Part shown: positions 42,468 through 51,304 of the stretch, in pieces
Position numbering within the stretch: position 1 is the stretch's first letter
How the letters are laid out: every line of letters begins with the position of its first letter
Assembly: GCF_000745835.1 (NCBI RefSeq)
Contig: NZ_JQKB01000014.1
Coordinates: forward strand, 55,689 to 119,688
DNA from: Belnapia moabensis DSM 16746
GTDB taxonomy: Bacteria; Pseudomonadota; Alphaproteobacteria; Acetobacterales; Acetobacteraceae
Direction: 5' to 3'
DNA: 64,000 nucleotides
Position numbers and translations under genes: made by a program
Notes under the pieces: model-generated
The model's input: the letters and a program-made list of their open reading frames with translations, nothing else
What the model was told of the DNA's origin: nothing
Database searches by the model: none

Positions 42468-45130
42468 CAGGCGGGTTCCGGCACCGGTCGTTTGGTCAGG
42501 AAGGCGGCGATTTCCGGGCGGCAGGAGCCGCAGCCCGTGCCGGCCCGCGTTGCCTCGCCGACCAGGGCGAGGGTGTTAGCACCACGGGCGATGGCTGCGC
42601 AGATACTGGATGCGGCGATGCCGTGGCAGACGCAGATGGTGGGCGAGGGGGCGGGGCCGTCGGATGGGGCGCCGGCGAGCAGGGCGCGGCGGGCGGCGCT
42701 GCCGATGGCGGCTTCGGCGAAGAGGGAGAGGAGCCAGTCGCGGGGCGGCAGCAAGGTCGGGTCGGGGGCGAGGAAGAGGGCGGCGAGGAGGCGGCCCTCG
42801 CGGAGGAGGGCGGCACGGTAGAGGCCGGCGGCGGGGTCTTCCAGCAGGACCCAGGCGGCGGTGGGGGTAGCGGCCTGACTGCCATCGTCCCGAGCGGCGA
42901 TGGTTGGGGGCTGGATCGGCGGCTCGGGGAGGCCTGCATTGGCCTGGCGCTCGTCCGGCTGGTGCAGGACGAGTTGGCGGAGGCGGGCGAAGACCTCGGC
43001 GGCGGGAGCGGTGCCGGCGAGTTCGTGGCGGAACAGGCCGGGGGCGGCGGGGATGAGGGCGGTCCAGTCCGCCAGCTCGGCGCCGAGGCTGCGGCGGGCG
43101 AGGAGGAAGCCGTGCCAGGCCATCGGCGCGGGGGCGAGGCGGATGGGGGTGTGCTTCAGCTCGGGCTGGCCGCTGACCGGGTCCACCGCCGGGTTGACCG
43201 AGGCGTTGATGCGGGCCGCCGGGGCGAAGCGGGCAGTCCAGTGCATCGGCACGAAGACGGTGCCGCGGGCCATCCCCGAGTCGTGGCGGAGGCGGAGGGT
43301 GGCCTCGCCCCAGGGGCTTTCGATGCGGGCAAGGCTGCCATCGGCCATGCCTGACGCGTCGGCGGGGTGGATGGCGGCGGTGGGCTCGGGGGTGTGGGCC
43401 ATGAGGCGGGGGACGGGGCCGGTGCGGGTCATGCTGTGCCACTGGTCGCGGAGGCGGCCGGTCAGCAGGGCGAGGGGGTAGGGCGCGGAGGTGGCGTTCG
43501 CGGGGGGGCGGTAGGGGGTGGGGATGAAGCGGGCAGCGGGGGTGAGGCGGGCACCCTGTTCGCCGCGACGGGCGACGGGCCAGCGGGTGGGAGGGAAGGC
43601 GGCGTATTCGGCGTCGGTGAGGTCCGCCAGGCCGGTGAGGTCGAAGGCGCGTGGGGCGGGGCGGGCGAGGGCGGTCAGGGCGGCGTGCTCGCGGAAGATC
43701 CCGGCCGGGGAGGTCCAGGCGAAGGCGTCGGACCAGCCGAGGCGGGCGGCGACCTGGGCGATGGCCCACCAGTCCGGGCGGGCCTCGCCGGGGGCGGGGC
43801 GGAAGGCGCGCTGGCGGCTGATGACGCGCTCGCTGTTCGTCACCGTGCCGTCCTTCTCGCCCCAGCCGAGGGCGGGGAGGCGGATGCGGGCGAGGTCCAT
43901 CGTATCGCTCTCGCGGGTGCAATCGGAGACGACGAGGCAGGGGAGACGGCGGAGGGCATCGCGGACGCGGGCGGCGTCGGGAAGGGAGATGGCGGGGTTG
44001 GTGGCCATCACCCAAAGGGCGCCGATGCGGCCTTCGCCCGCCGCGCGGAAGAGGTCGATCGCCTTGAGGCCGGGGCCGGCGGCGAGGTTGGGGGCCTGCC
44101 AGTAGTCGCGCAGTGCGGCGGTCTCGGCGGGGATGGACCAGTCGAGATGGCCGGCGAGGGTGTTGGCGAGCGCGCCCACCTCGCGGCCGCCCATGGCGTT
44201 CGGCTGCCCGGTGATGCTGAAGGGGCCGGCGCCGGGCTGGCCGATGCGGCCCGCCAGCAGGTGGCAGTTGATGATGGCGTTGGCCTTGTCCGTCCCGGCG
44301 GAGGATTGGTTGGCGCCCTGGCTGAAGAGGGTGACGGTGCGGGGCGTCGCGGCGAACCAATCGAGGAAGGTGGCGAGGAGGGTGGGGTCGAGGCTGGTGT
44401 CGCCGTCGGCCTGCGCCAGGGTCTCGGCGAGGCCCTGGGCATCGCTGCGGAAGCCGAGGCCGTGGAGGTGGCGGAGCAGGGTGTTGAACAGGGCGACGTC
44501 GCGGCCGGGGGCGATGGGGAGGTGGAGGTCGGCGCCCTCGCAGGAGGCGGTGCGGCGGGGGTCGATGACGACGAGGCGCATCGCCGGGCGGGCGGCGCGA
44601 GCGGCCTGGACGCGCTGGAAGAGGATGGGGTGGCACCAGGCGAGGTTGCTGCCGACGAGCACCACGAGGTCGGCGAGCTCGAGGTCCTCGTAGAGGCCAG
44701 GGACGAGGTCCTCGCCGAAGGCGCGGCGGTGGCCGGCGACGGCGGAGGCCATGCAGAGGCGGGAATTACTGTCGATGTTGCCGGTGCCGAGGAAGCCTTT
44801 CGCCAGCTTGTTGGCGGCGTAGTAGTCCTCAGTGAGGAGCTGGCCGCTGACGTAGAGGGCGGTGCCCGCCGGGCCGTGCTCCGCCAGCGCGTGGCGGAAG
44901 CCTTCCGCCACGGCGTCGAGGGCCACGTCCCAGCTCGCGCGCTTGCCGTCGACCTCGGGGTGGAGGAGGCGGCCGGGCTGGTCGAGGGTCTCGCCGAGCG
45001 CAGTGCCCTTGCTGCAAAGGCGGCCGCGATTGGCAGGATGCTGGGGGTCGCCGCGCAGGGTGCCGTCGGCGCCGGCGAGGATGCCGCAGCCAACGCCGCA
45101 ATAGGGGCAGGTGGTCCGTGTGTCGGCCAT
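42467..45130 (-). CDS. nasA: Assimilatory nitrate reductase catalytic subunit
   Basis: NasA reduces nitrate to nitrite in the cytoplasm with bis-MGD molybdenum and an Fe-S cluster. The 887-residue protein has the N-terminal [4Fe-4S] motif TTCPYCGVGCGI and GRLCSKG, the molybdopterin domains (GANQSSAGTDKANAIINCHL region), and a C-terminal BFD-like [2Fe-2S] domain with CVCHG near residue 835 and GCGSC near 868. The start at 45130 gives MADTRTTCPYCG. It sits between the CysJ-like flavoprotein, a candidate electron donor, and cysG. Confidence 0.95.
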   Translation of the reverse strand: MADTRTTCPYCGVGCGILAGADGTLRGDPQHPANRGRLCSKGTALGETLDQPGRLLHPEVDGKRASWDVALDAVAEGFRHALAEHGPAGTALYVSGQLLTEDYYAANKLAKGFLGTGNIDSNSRLCMASAVAGHRRAFGEDLVPGLYEDLELADLVVLVGSNLAWCHPILFQRVQAARAARPAMRLVVIDPRRTASCEGADLHLPIAPGRDVALFNTLLRHLHGLGFRSDAQGLAETLAQADGDTSLDPTLLATFLDWFAATPRTVTLFSQGANQSSAGTDKANAIINCHLLAGRIGQPGAGPFSITGQPNAMGGREVGALANTLAGHLDWSIPAETAALRDYWQAPNLAAGPGLKAIDLFRAAGEGRIGALWVMATNPAISLPDAARVRDALRRLPCLVVSDCTRESDTMDLARIRLPALGWGEKDGTVTNSERVISRQRAFRPAPGEARPDWWAIAQVAARLGWSDAFAWTSPAGIFREHAALTALARPAPRAFDLTGLADLTDAEYAAFPPTRWPVARRGEQGARLTPAARFIPTPYRPPANATSAPYPLALLTGRLRDQWHSMTRTGPVPRLMAHTPEPTAAIHPADASGMADGSLARIESPWGEATLRLRHDSGMARGTVFVPMHWTARFAPAARINASVNPAVDPVSGQPELKHTPIRLAPAPMAWHGFLLARRSLGAELADWTALIPAAPGLFRHELAGTAPAAEVFARLRQLVLHQPDERQANAGLPEPPIQPPTIAARDDGSQAATPTAAWVLLEDPAAGLYRAALLREGRLLAALFLAPDPTLLPPRDWLLSLFAEAAIGSAARRALLAGAPSDGPAPSPTICVCHGIAASSICAAIARGANTLALVGEATRAGTGCGSCRPEIAAFLTKRPVPEPA

Positions 45131-45185
45131 GGGGGTGCGCCTGTCGGGAGCGGGCTGGCTGGGGCGTGAGCGGCTGGCGGCGGAG

Positions 45186-46691
45186 CTAGTACACGTCGCG
45201 CTGGTAGCGGTGCTGGCGGGCCAGCGCGACGATCCAGTCCCGGGCCTGGTCGGCATTCATCCCGCCCTGCCGCATGGCGATCTGGCGGAGGGCGGCATCC
45301 ACGTCCTTCGCCATGCGGGAGGCGTCGCCGCAGACATAGATGTGCGCGCCGTCCTGCAGCCAGCGCCAGAGATCGGCTGCGTCCTCGCGCATGCGGTCTT
45401 GGACATAGACCTTCTGCACGCCGTCGCGGGACCAGGCCAGCGAGAGGGCGGTGAGCAGGCCGTCCTCGCGCCAGGCCTCGATCTCGGGGCGGAAGAGGAA
45501 GTCGGTCGCGCTGCGCTGGTCGCCGAAGAAGAGCCAGTTACGGCCGCGCGCGCCGGTGGCCGCGCGGTGCTGGAGGAAGGCGCGGAAGGGGGCGATGCCG
45601 GTGCCCGGGCCGATCATGATGACGGGCGTCTCCGGGTTATCGGGCAGGCGGAAGGGGCTGGGGTGGATGTAGGCGCGGAGGGGCTGTGCCGGCGTGGCGC
45701 GGAAGGCGAGGTGGCAGGAGGCGATGCCGTCGCGCCGGCGGCCGCGGCGCTCGGCCTGCACGACGCCGATGCAGAGTTCGACCTTGCCGGGGGCGGCGAG
45801 GGGTGAGGAGGCGATGGAGTAGAGGCGGGGCTTCAGCGCCGGGAGGGAGGCGATGAGGTCGGCCAGGGGCGGACGGGCGGAGGGAAAGGCCTGGAGGAGG
45901 TCGAGGAGGTCGGCGTCCTTCGGCTCGGCATCGTCGTCGCCGTCGGAAAGCTTGCGGAGCATTGCGGCTTCGCGTGGGTCCTTCGCGGCGCCGGCGAGAA
46001 GGTCGGTGGTGCGGTCGAGGGGGCGGGCGATGTCCTTCTCCCGCAGGAGGACGGGGCGGAGGGAGGGGTCGGCGCCGAGGGCGGCCATCACCGCATCGAC
46101 CAGGGCAGGGTCGTTCTCGGCGGCGAGGCCTAGGCTGTCGCCGGGCTGGTAGGCGAGGCCGGTGCCGGCGAGGTCGAGGACGATGTGGCGGACATCCTTG
46201 GCCGAGGCGGGGCCGGTGAGGCGAGTGGCGGCGAGGAAGCGGACGGGCTCGCCGATGGGGGCGGTGGGCTTGGGGGCCGGGGCGGGAGTGGCGAGGGGGG
46301 CGGCTTCGGCGAGGAGGGACTTCAGCGCCTTCGCGGTCGGCTTGCCGCCGGGGACGCAAAGGGAGGCGGAGGTTTCGGCGCCGCTGGCCAGGGCCTCGGC
46401 GTAGGTCTGGCAGATGTAGCCGCATTGGCCGCAATCGAGCTGGGCCATGGCGGCCATCAGGCGGCGGGGCTTCGGCTTGCCTTCGGCCAGAGCCAGGCGC
46501 TCGGCGAGGTCGAGGGCGGGGTCGTGCCAGGGGAAGTCCTCTACCTCCTGCGCGGGGGCGGGGGAGGCGTTGAGCGGGGCGCCCTCGGAGCCGCCGTAGA
46601 GGCCGGCGAGGAAGCCGTTCAGCCAGGCGCGCTGGGCGGGGGTGAAGGGGGCCGATTCGGGGATCAGCGGGACGGGGGAGATGGCGTTCAT
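45186..46691 (-). CDS. CysJ-like FAD/NADPH flavoprotein with N-terminal Fe-S motif
   Basis: This 501-residue protein looks like the FAD/NADPH half of sulfite reductase flavoprotein CysJ but without the flavodoxin domain. Residues about 85-120 carry a four-cysteine Fe-S motif (LDCGQCGYICQTYAEAL, then LCVPGGK) of the PF04060 type. The FAD-binding RLYSIASSP, the NADPH-binding GPGTGIAPFRAFLQ and the end YQRDVY are CysJ/NADPH-reductase features. In this operon it probably feeds electrons to NasA or NirA. It overlaps nirA by four bases. Confidence 0.82.
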   Translation of the reverse strand: MNAISPVPLIPESAPFTPAQRAWLNGFLAGLYGGSEGAPLNASPAPAQEVEDFPWHDPALDLAERLALAEGKPKPRRLMAAMAQLDCGQCGYICQTYAEALASGAETSASLCVPGGKPTAKALKSLLAEAAPLATPAPAPKPTAPIGEPVRFLAATRLTGPASAKDVRHIVLDLAGTGLAYQPGDSLGLAAENDPALVDAVMAALGADPSLRPVLLREKDIARPLDRTTDLLAGAAKDPREAAMLRKLSDGDDDAEPKDADLLDLLQAFPSARPPLADLIASLPALKPRLYSIASSPLAAPGKVELCIGVVQAERRGRRRDGIASCHLAFRATPAQPLRAYIHPSPFRLPDNPETPVIMIGPGTGIAPFRAFLQHRAATGARGRNWLFFGDQRSATDFLFRPEIEAWREDGLLTALSLAWSRDGVQKVYVQDRMREDAADLWRWLQDGAHIYVCGDASRMAKDVDAALRQIAMRQGGMNADQARDWIVALARQHRYQRDVY

Positions 46692-48412
46692 GCGTCCTCC
46701 AGCACCCGGGCCGCGGCGAGGGCGGCCAGGGTCTCGTCGGATTGGCTGGCGGACCAGAGATGGAAGCTCTCGGCCCCGGCGCGGTCGCGCTGCCAGGCTT
46801 GCAGCAGAGCGAGGACGATGGGGCCAAGCTCGTCATGGGCGACGGATTTGCGGACCAGGCGGCCGATCTTCTGCTCGGGGCCGGCGCCGCCGCCAATGTG
46901 GAGGTCGTAGCCTTCGACCATGTCCTCGCCGCGCTCGACCTTGGCGCCGATCAGGCCGATATCGGCGATGTAGTGCTGGGCGCAGGAGTGGTGGCAGCCG
47001 GTCAGGTGGATGTTGATCGGCTGGTCGATGGCGATGCGGGCGTCGAGGAAGTCGGCGAGTTCGGCGGCGTGGCGCTTGGTGTCGGATGCTGCGAATTTGC
47101 AGCCGGCGGCGCCGGTGCAGGCGACGAGGCCGCCGCGCAGGGCGCTCGCCTCCCAGCCGAGGCCGAGTTGCGCGAGGCCGGACCGGATGGCGGGAATGCT
47201 TGCCTCGGGGATGTCGGAGATCAGCAGGTTCTGCCAGACGGTCAGGCGGATGGTGCCGCTGCCATGCCGCTCGGCGAGGTCGGCGAGGCCACGGAGCTGG
47301 GCAGTGGTGAGGCGGCCGAGCGTCGTCGTCACGCCGATATAGGAGAGGCCGGGCTGCTTCTGGGCGTGGATGCCGATATGGCCGTGCTTCGCGGGCGCGC
47401 CCGGCGGCGTCGTGGCGGCGAGGCGGGGGAGGGGCTTGCCGAGGCGGTCCTCGACGGCGAGGAGGAAGCTCTCCACGCCCATGCGGTCGAGGACGTATTT
47501 GAGGCGGGCCTTGGTGCGGTCGGTGCGGCAGCCTTCGGCGATGAAGACGCGGAGGATGGCGTCGCAGACGGACACCACATCCTCGGGTGCGATGGCGACG
47601 CCGGTGGCGCGGGCGAAGTCGCGATGGCCGGTGATGCCGCCGAGGTTCAGGCGGAAGCGGATGCCCTCCGCCGTCTCGATGGCGGTGAGGGCGATGTCGT
47701 TGGTCTCTTGCAGCACCTCGACGGCGCCGCCGCCGCTGAGCGAGATATTGAACTTGCGCGGCAGGGCGAAGAGGTCGCGCGTCGCCAGGATGTGGTGGTG
47801 CAGCGCGCGGACCAGGGGGCGGGTGTCGATCAGCTCGGCCAGGTCGATGCCGGCCGTCGGCGATGCGGTGACGTTGCGGATGTTGTCGGCGCCGGTGCCG
47901 CGCGGCAGCAGGCCGATATCGCCGAGGCGCATCACCACCTCGCGGCCCTTGGCGGCCGGAATCTCGCGGTATTGCAGGTTGGCGCGGGTGGTGATGTCGG
48001 CATGGCCGTTGGCGCAGTCCTCGGCGATGTCGGCGATGCCGCGGAGTTGCCACGCATTCAGGATGCCGCCGGGGATGCGGAGGCGGCACATAAAGGCGTC
48101 CTGTGCGGGGCCCACGTAGAAGAGGCCGTGGTAGCGGCCGATGAAGTCCTCGATCGGCTTCGGGAAGCGGCCCGCGGCGGCGCGGGCGGTGAGTTCGTCC
48201 CAGCGGTCGAGGGGGTGGCGCTCGCGCTTGGCCTGCTCCTGCAGGACGAGCTTGCCGCCGGCGGCCAGTGTGCGGTCCTGGGCGGCGCGCAGTGCATCGG
48301 CGGGGGCGTTGCCTTCGCTTGCGGGGGCGAGGCTGCCGCGGCGGGCCTCGACGCCGGCCATGAAGCCTTTCAGGTACTCTTGCTGCTCGGGGCTGAAACC
48401 GGTGTCGGGCAT
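46688..48412 (-). CDS. nirA: Ferredoxin-type nitrite reductase
   Basis: NirA is a sirohaem and [4Fe-4S] enzyme that reduces nitrite to ammonium with six electrons. The 574-residue protein shows the nitrite/sulfite reductase repeat domains and the cofactor cysteines in ACTGAAGCKFA (C-x5-C) and TGCHHSCAQ (C-x3-C) near residues 425-475. The N-terminus begins MPDTGFSPEQQEYLKGF. Both flanking genes overlap by a few bases. The sirohaem comes from CysG at the operon end. Confidence 0.93.
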   Translation of the reverse strand: MPDTGFSPEQQEYLKGFMAGVEARRGSLAPASEGNAPADALRAAQDRTLAAGGKLVLQEQAKRERHPLDRWDELTARAAAGRFPKPIEDFIGRYHGLFYVGPAQDAFMCRLRIPGGILNAWQLRGIADIAEDCANGHADITTRANLQYREIPAAKGREVVMRLGDIGLLPRGTGADNIRNVTASPTAGIDLAELIDTRPLVRALHHHILATRDLFALPRKFNISLSGGGAVEVLQETNDIALTAIETAEGIRFRLNLGGITGHRDFARATGVAIAPEDVVSVCDAILRVFIAEGCRTDRTKARLKYVLDRMGVESFLLAVEDRLGKPLPRLAATTPPGAPAKHGHIGIHAQKQPGLSYIGVTTTLGRLTTAQLRGLADLAERHGSGTIRLTVWQNLLISDIPEASIPAIRSGLAQLGLGWEASALRGGLVACTGAAGCKFAASDTKRHAAELADFLDARIAIDQPINIHLTGCHHSCAQHYIADIGLIGAKVERGEDMVEGYDLHIGGGAGPEQKIGRLVRKSVAHDELGPIVLALLQAWQRDRAGAESFHLWSASQSDETLAALAAARVLEDA

Positions 48413-49611
48413 CAGGCTGCCTCCCGCACGAAGGCCGGACCCAGGGCGAGAGCCGACCGGAACCCCGCCACGCTGCGGCGGGTGGTGATGAGATCGAGGT
48501 AGAAGCCGGCATCGGCCGTGTCGCCGTAGAGGACGGCGCCGATAAGCCTTCCGTCGCGTAGCAGGAGGCGGCGGTAGCGTTCCTCCGCCTCGTCGCGGAG
48601 GGTGATGCATTCGGCTTCGGCATCGGCGATGTCGCCGGCGGACCAGACGGCGGTGCCGGAGACCTTCAGCGCGGCAGCGTCGGCGCGTGGGGCCCAGGCG
48701 GCGGCCTCGCCGGCGATGGCGCGGGCGGCGACCTCGGCCTGCTCCAAGGCGGGAGCGACGAGACCGATGCAGCGGCCCGCATGCTCGGCGCATTCGCCGA
48801 TGGCGAAGATGGCGGGGTCGGCGGTGCGCATGGCATCGTCCACCGTGATGGCGCGGGCGCAGGGGAGGCCGGATTCGCGGGCGAGGGCGATGTTGGGGCG
48901 GATGCCGACGGCCATCACCACCAGCTCCGCCGGGATGCGGGTGCCATCGGCGAGGAGGACGGCGCGGGCGCGGTCCTCGCCTTCGATCGCCGTGGTGCTG
49001 GCGGGCATGGCGAAGCGGATGCCGCGGGTGCCGAGGCGGCTGGTCAGGAGGGCGCCGGCGGCAGGGTCGAGCTGGCGTTCCATGGGCCAGCCGACGGCGT
49101 GGACGACGGTCACGCGCAGGCCGCGGGCGGCGAGGCCGACGGCGGCCTCCAGGCCGAGGAGGCCGCCGCCGATGACGACCGCGCGGCCGCCGGAGCGGGC
49201 GGCGTGGAGCATGGCGCGGACATCGTCCATGTCGCGGTAGAGGACGACGCCGGGCAGCGTCGCGCCGGGGAGGGGCAAGCGGATGGCGGTGGAGCCGGTG
49301 GCGAGCACCAGGCGGTCGTAGGGGAGGCGTTCGCCGCGCGCCGTCACCGCCACGCCCGCGGCGCGGTCGAGGGCGGCGATGGGGGTGGCGGGGCGATAGT
49401 GGATGCCGAGCGAACGCAGCACCGGGAGGGGGTGGGTGATGAGGGATTCGATGGTCGCATCACCTGCCAGCAGCTTCGACAGGGCGACGCGGTCGTAGGG
49501 CAGCGCGGCTTCGGCGCCGGCGAGGGTGACGCGGGCGGCGGGCAGGCGCTCGGCGAGGCGGACGGCGCAGCGCGTGCCGGCCGGGCCCGCGCCGATGACG
49601 AGGATGCGCAT
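48412..49611 (-). CDS. NirB-like FAD-dependent oxidoreductase
   Basis: This 399-residue NAD(P)H/FAD oxidoreductase resembles the N-terminal module of NirB: ILVIGAGPAGTRCA at residues 3-16, a second Rossmann motif VVIGGGLLGLEAAVGLA near 145-161, and the closing IFAIGECAEHAG. It lacks the BFD-like and sirohaem domains of NirB. Lying next to nirA, it probably supplies electrons to that enzyme or a ferredoxin. Overlap with nirA is one base. Confidence 0.85.
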   Translation of the reverse strand: MRILVIGAGPAGTRCAVRLAERLPAARVTLAGAEAALPYDRVALSKLLAGDATIESLITHPLPVLRSLGIHYRPATPIAALDRAAGVAVTARGERLPYDRLVLATGSTAIRLPLPGATLPGVVLYRDMDDVRAMLHAARSGGRAVVIGGGLLGLEAAVGLAARGLRVTVVHAVGWPMERQLDPAAGALLTSRLGTRGIRFAMPASTTAIEGEDRARAVLLADGTRIPAELVVMAVGIRPNIALARESGLPCARAITVDDAMRTADPAIFAIGECAEHAGRCIGLVAPALEQAEVAARAIAGEAAAWAPRADAAALKVSGTAVWSAGDIADAEAECITLRDEAEERYRRLLLRDGRLIGAVLYGDTADAGFYLDLITTRRSVAGFRSALALGPAFVREAA

Positions 49612-49622
49612 GGTGCTGGGCC

Positions 49623-50417
49623 TCAGGCGGCGGCGAGCGCAGGGTTGGCGTGGCGGGCGTGGAGGAATTCCAGCACCGCCGTTCGCGCGGCGACGAAGCG
49701 CGGGTCGGCCGCCAAAGCGAGGCGGTCGCGGGGGCGGGGGAGGTCGACCTCAAGGATTTCGCCGATGCGGGCGTTGGGGCCGTTGGTCAGCATGACGATG
49801 CGGTCGGAGAGCAGCACGGCTTCGTCGACGTCATGGGTGATCATCACCACGGTGGTGCCGTGGCTGGCGTGGATCTCCATCACCTGGTCCTGGAGGTGGG
49901 CGCGGGTCAGGGCGTCGAGGGCGCCGAAGGGCTCGTCGAGCAGCAGAACCTTGGGCTTCATTGACAGGGCACGGGCGATGCCGATGCGCTGCTTCATCCC
50001 GCCCGAGATTTCGGAGGGGCGCTTGTCCTTGGCGTGGGTCATGCGGACGAGCGCCAGGTTCTCCAGCACCCAGGCGTGGCGTTCGGCGCGGGACATCGTC
50101 TTCGACAGGGTCTGGTCCGCGGCGAGCCTGACGTTCTCGTAGCAGGTGAGCCAGGGCAGCAGGCTGTGGTTCTGGAAGACGACGGCGCGGTCGGGGCCGG
50201 GGCCCTCAATCTCGCGGCCTTCCAGCACCACGCCGCCCGCCGTCGCGGGGAGGAGGCCGGCGATGACGTTCAGCAGCGTGCTCTTCCCGCAGCCGCTGTG
50301 GCCGATGACGGAGACATACTCGCCGCGGGCGATCTGCAGGTCGATCTCGCGGAGGACGGGGATGGGCGCCTTGGGGAAGGCGACGGAGAGCTGGGAGATG
50401 TCGAGGAAGCGGTCCAT
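49623..50417 (-). CDS. nrtD: Nitrate ABC transporter ATP-binding protein
   Basis: This 264-residue ATPase of the nitrate/taurine ABC importer family has Walker A GHSGCGKSTLLN near residue 41, the signature SGGMKQR, Walker B VLLLDEPFGALD and the switch His in MITHDVDEAV. It energises nitrate uptake with NrtA and NrtB. It is followed by the FAD reductase gene 11 bases on, within one operon. No C-terminal sensor domain like NrtC is present. Confidence 0.93.
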   Translation of the reverse strand: MDRFLDISQLSVAFPKAPIPVLREIDLQIARGEYVSVIGHSGCGKSTLLNVIAGLLPATAGGVVLEGREIEGPGPDRAVVFQNHSLLPWLTCYENVRLAADQTLSKTMSRAERHAWVLENLALVRMTHAKDKRPSEISGGMKQRIGIARALSMKPKVLLLDEPFGALDALTRAHLQDQVMEIHASHGTTVVMITHDVDEAVLLSDRIVMLTNGPNARIGEILEVDLPRPRDRLALAADPRFVAARTAVLEFLHARHANPALAAA

Positions 50418-50431
50418 CTGGCGTTCTCCCC

Positions 50432-51301
50432 TTAGCTCGCGGAGGTGCCGCGGGTGGCGAAGCGGCCGGCGAGGGCCACGATGCGGTCGAGCGCGAAGCC
50501 GACCAGGCCGACATAGGTGAGGGCCACGATGAGGTCGGAGAGATTGGAGCTGTTCCAGGCATCCCAGATGAAGAAGCCGATGCCGACGCCGCCGATCAGC
50601 ATCTCGGCGGCGATGATCGCCAGCCAGCTAAGGCCGATGCCGATCTTCAGGCCGGTGAAGATGTAGGGGGCGGCGGCCGGCAGCACGATCTTCCAGAAGA
50701 AGGCGGGGCCGCGCAGGCGGATGACGGCGGCGACGTTGCGGTAGTCCTGCGGGACATTCCTCACGCCGACTGCGGTGTTGATGATGATCGGCCAGATCGA
50801 GGTGATGAAGATCACGAAGATCGCCGAGGGCTGCGCCTCGCGGAAGGCGGCGAGCGAGAGAGGCAGCCAGGCGAGCGGCGGGACGGTGCGGAGCACCTGG
50901 AAGATCGGGTCGAGGCCGCGCATGGCGAAGTCCGAGGTGCCGATCAGCAGCCCGACCAGGATGCCGGCGAGGGCGGCGAGGGCGAAGCCGAGGGCGACGC
51001 GTTGCAGGCTCGCCAGCAGGTGCCAGAAGAGGCCCTTATCGAGGCCGCCGTTGTCGAAGAAGGGGTCGGTGATGAGGTCGCGCGCATCGGCCCAGACCTT
51101 GCTCGGCGGCGGCAGCGTGGCGCCGGGGCCGCTGGTGGCGAACTCCCACAGGGCGACGAGGGCGAGCACCACCAGCAACGGCGGGATCACCTGCGCCAGG
51201 ATGGGGCGGAGGCGCGATGCGCGCGGCAGGGCGGCGAAGCTCGCCGGTGCCGAGAGGGCGGCCGGGGCGGTGACCGCCGGCTTGCGGGCCAACATGGTCA
51301 T
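50432..51301 (-). CDS. nrtB: Nitrate ABC transporter permease
   Basis: This 289-residue permease has six predicted membrane helices and the cytoplasmic EAA-type loop (RLRGPAFFWKIVLPAAAPYIF) that contacts the ATPase. It belongs to the NrtB/SsuC group. It lies 14 bases before nrtD and 3 bases after nrtA. N-terminal residues about 1-35 are an Ala/Pro-rich cytoplasmic tail. Confidence 0.93.
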   Translation of the reverse strand: MTMLARKPAVTAPAALSAPASFAALPRASRLRPILAQVIPPLLVVLALVALWEFATSGPGATLPPPSKVWADARDLITDPFFDNGGLDKGLFWHLLASLQRVALGFALAALAGILVGLLIGTSDFAMRGLDPIFQVLRTVPPLAWLPLSLAAFREAQPSAIFVIFITSIWPIIINTAVGVRNVPQDYRNVAAVIRLRGPAFFWKIVLPAAAPYIFTGLKIGIGLSWLAIIAAEMLIGGVGIGFFIWDAWNSSNLSDLIVALTYVGLVGFALDRIVALAGRFATRGTSAS

Positions 51302-51304
51302 CGC

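Noticed and set aside
43367..45169. 600-residue ORF opposite nasA (and similar ones at 41262-42821, 46742-48502, 51002-52720)
   Set aside because: All are Gly/Ala/Asp-rich shadows on the strand opposite well-conserved genes.
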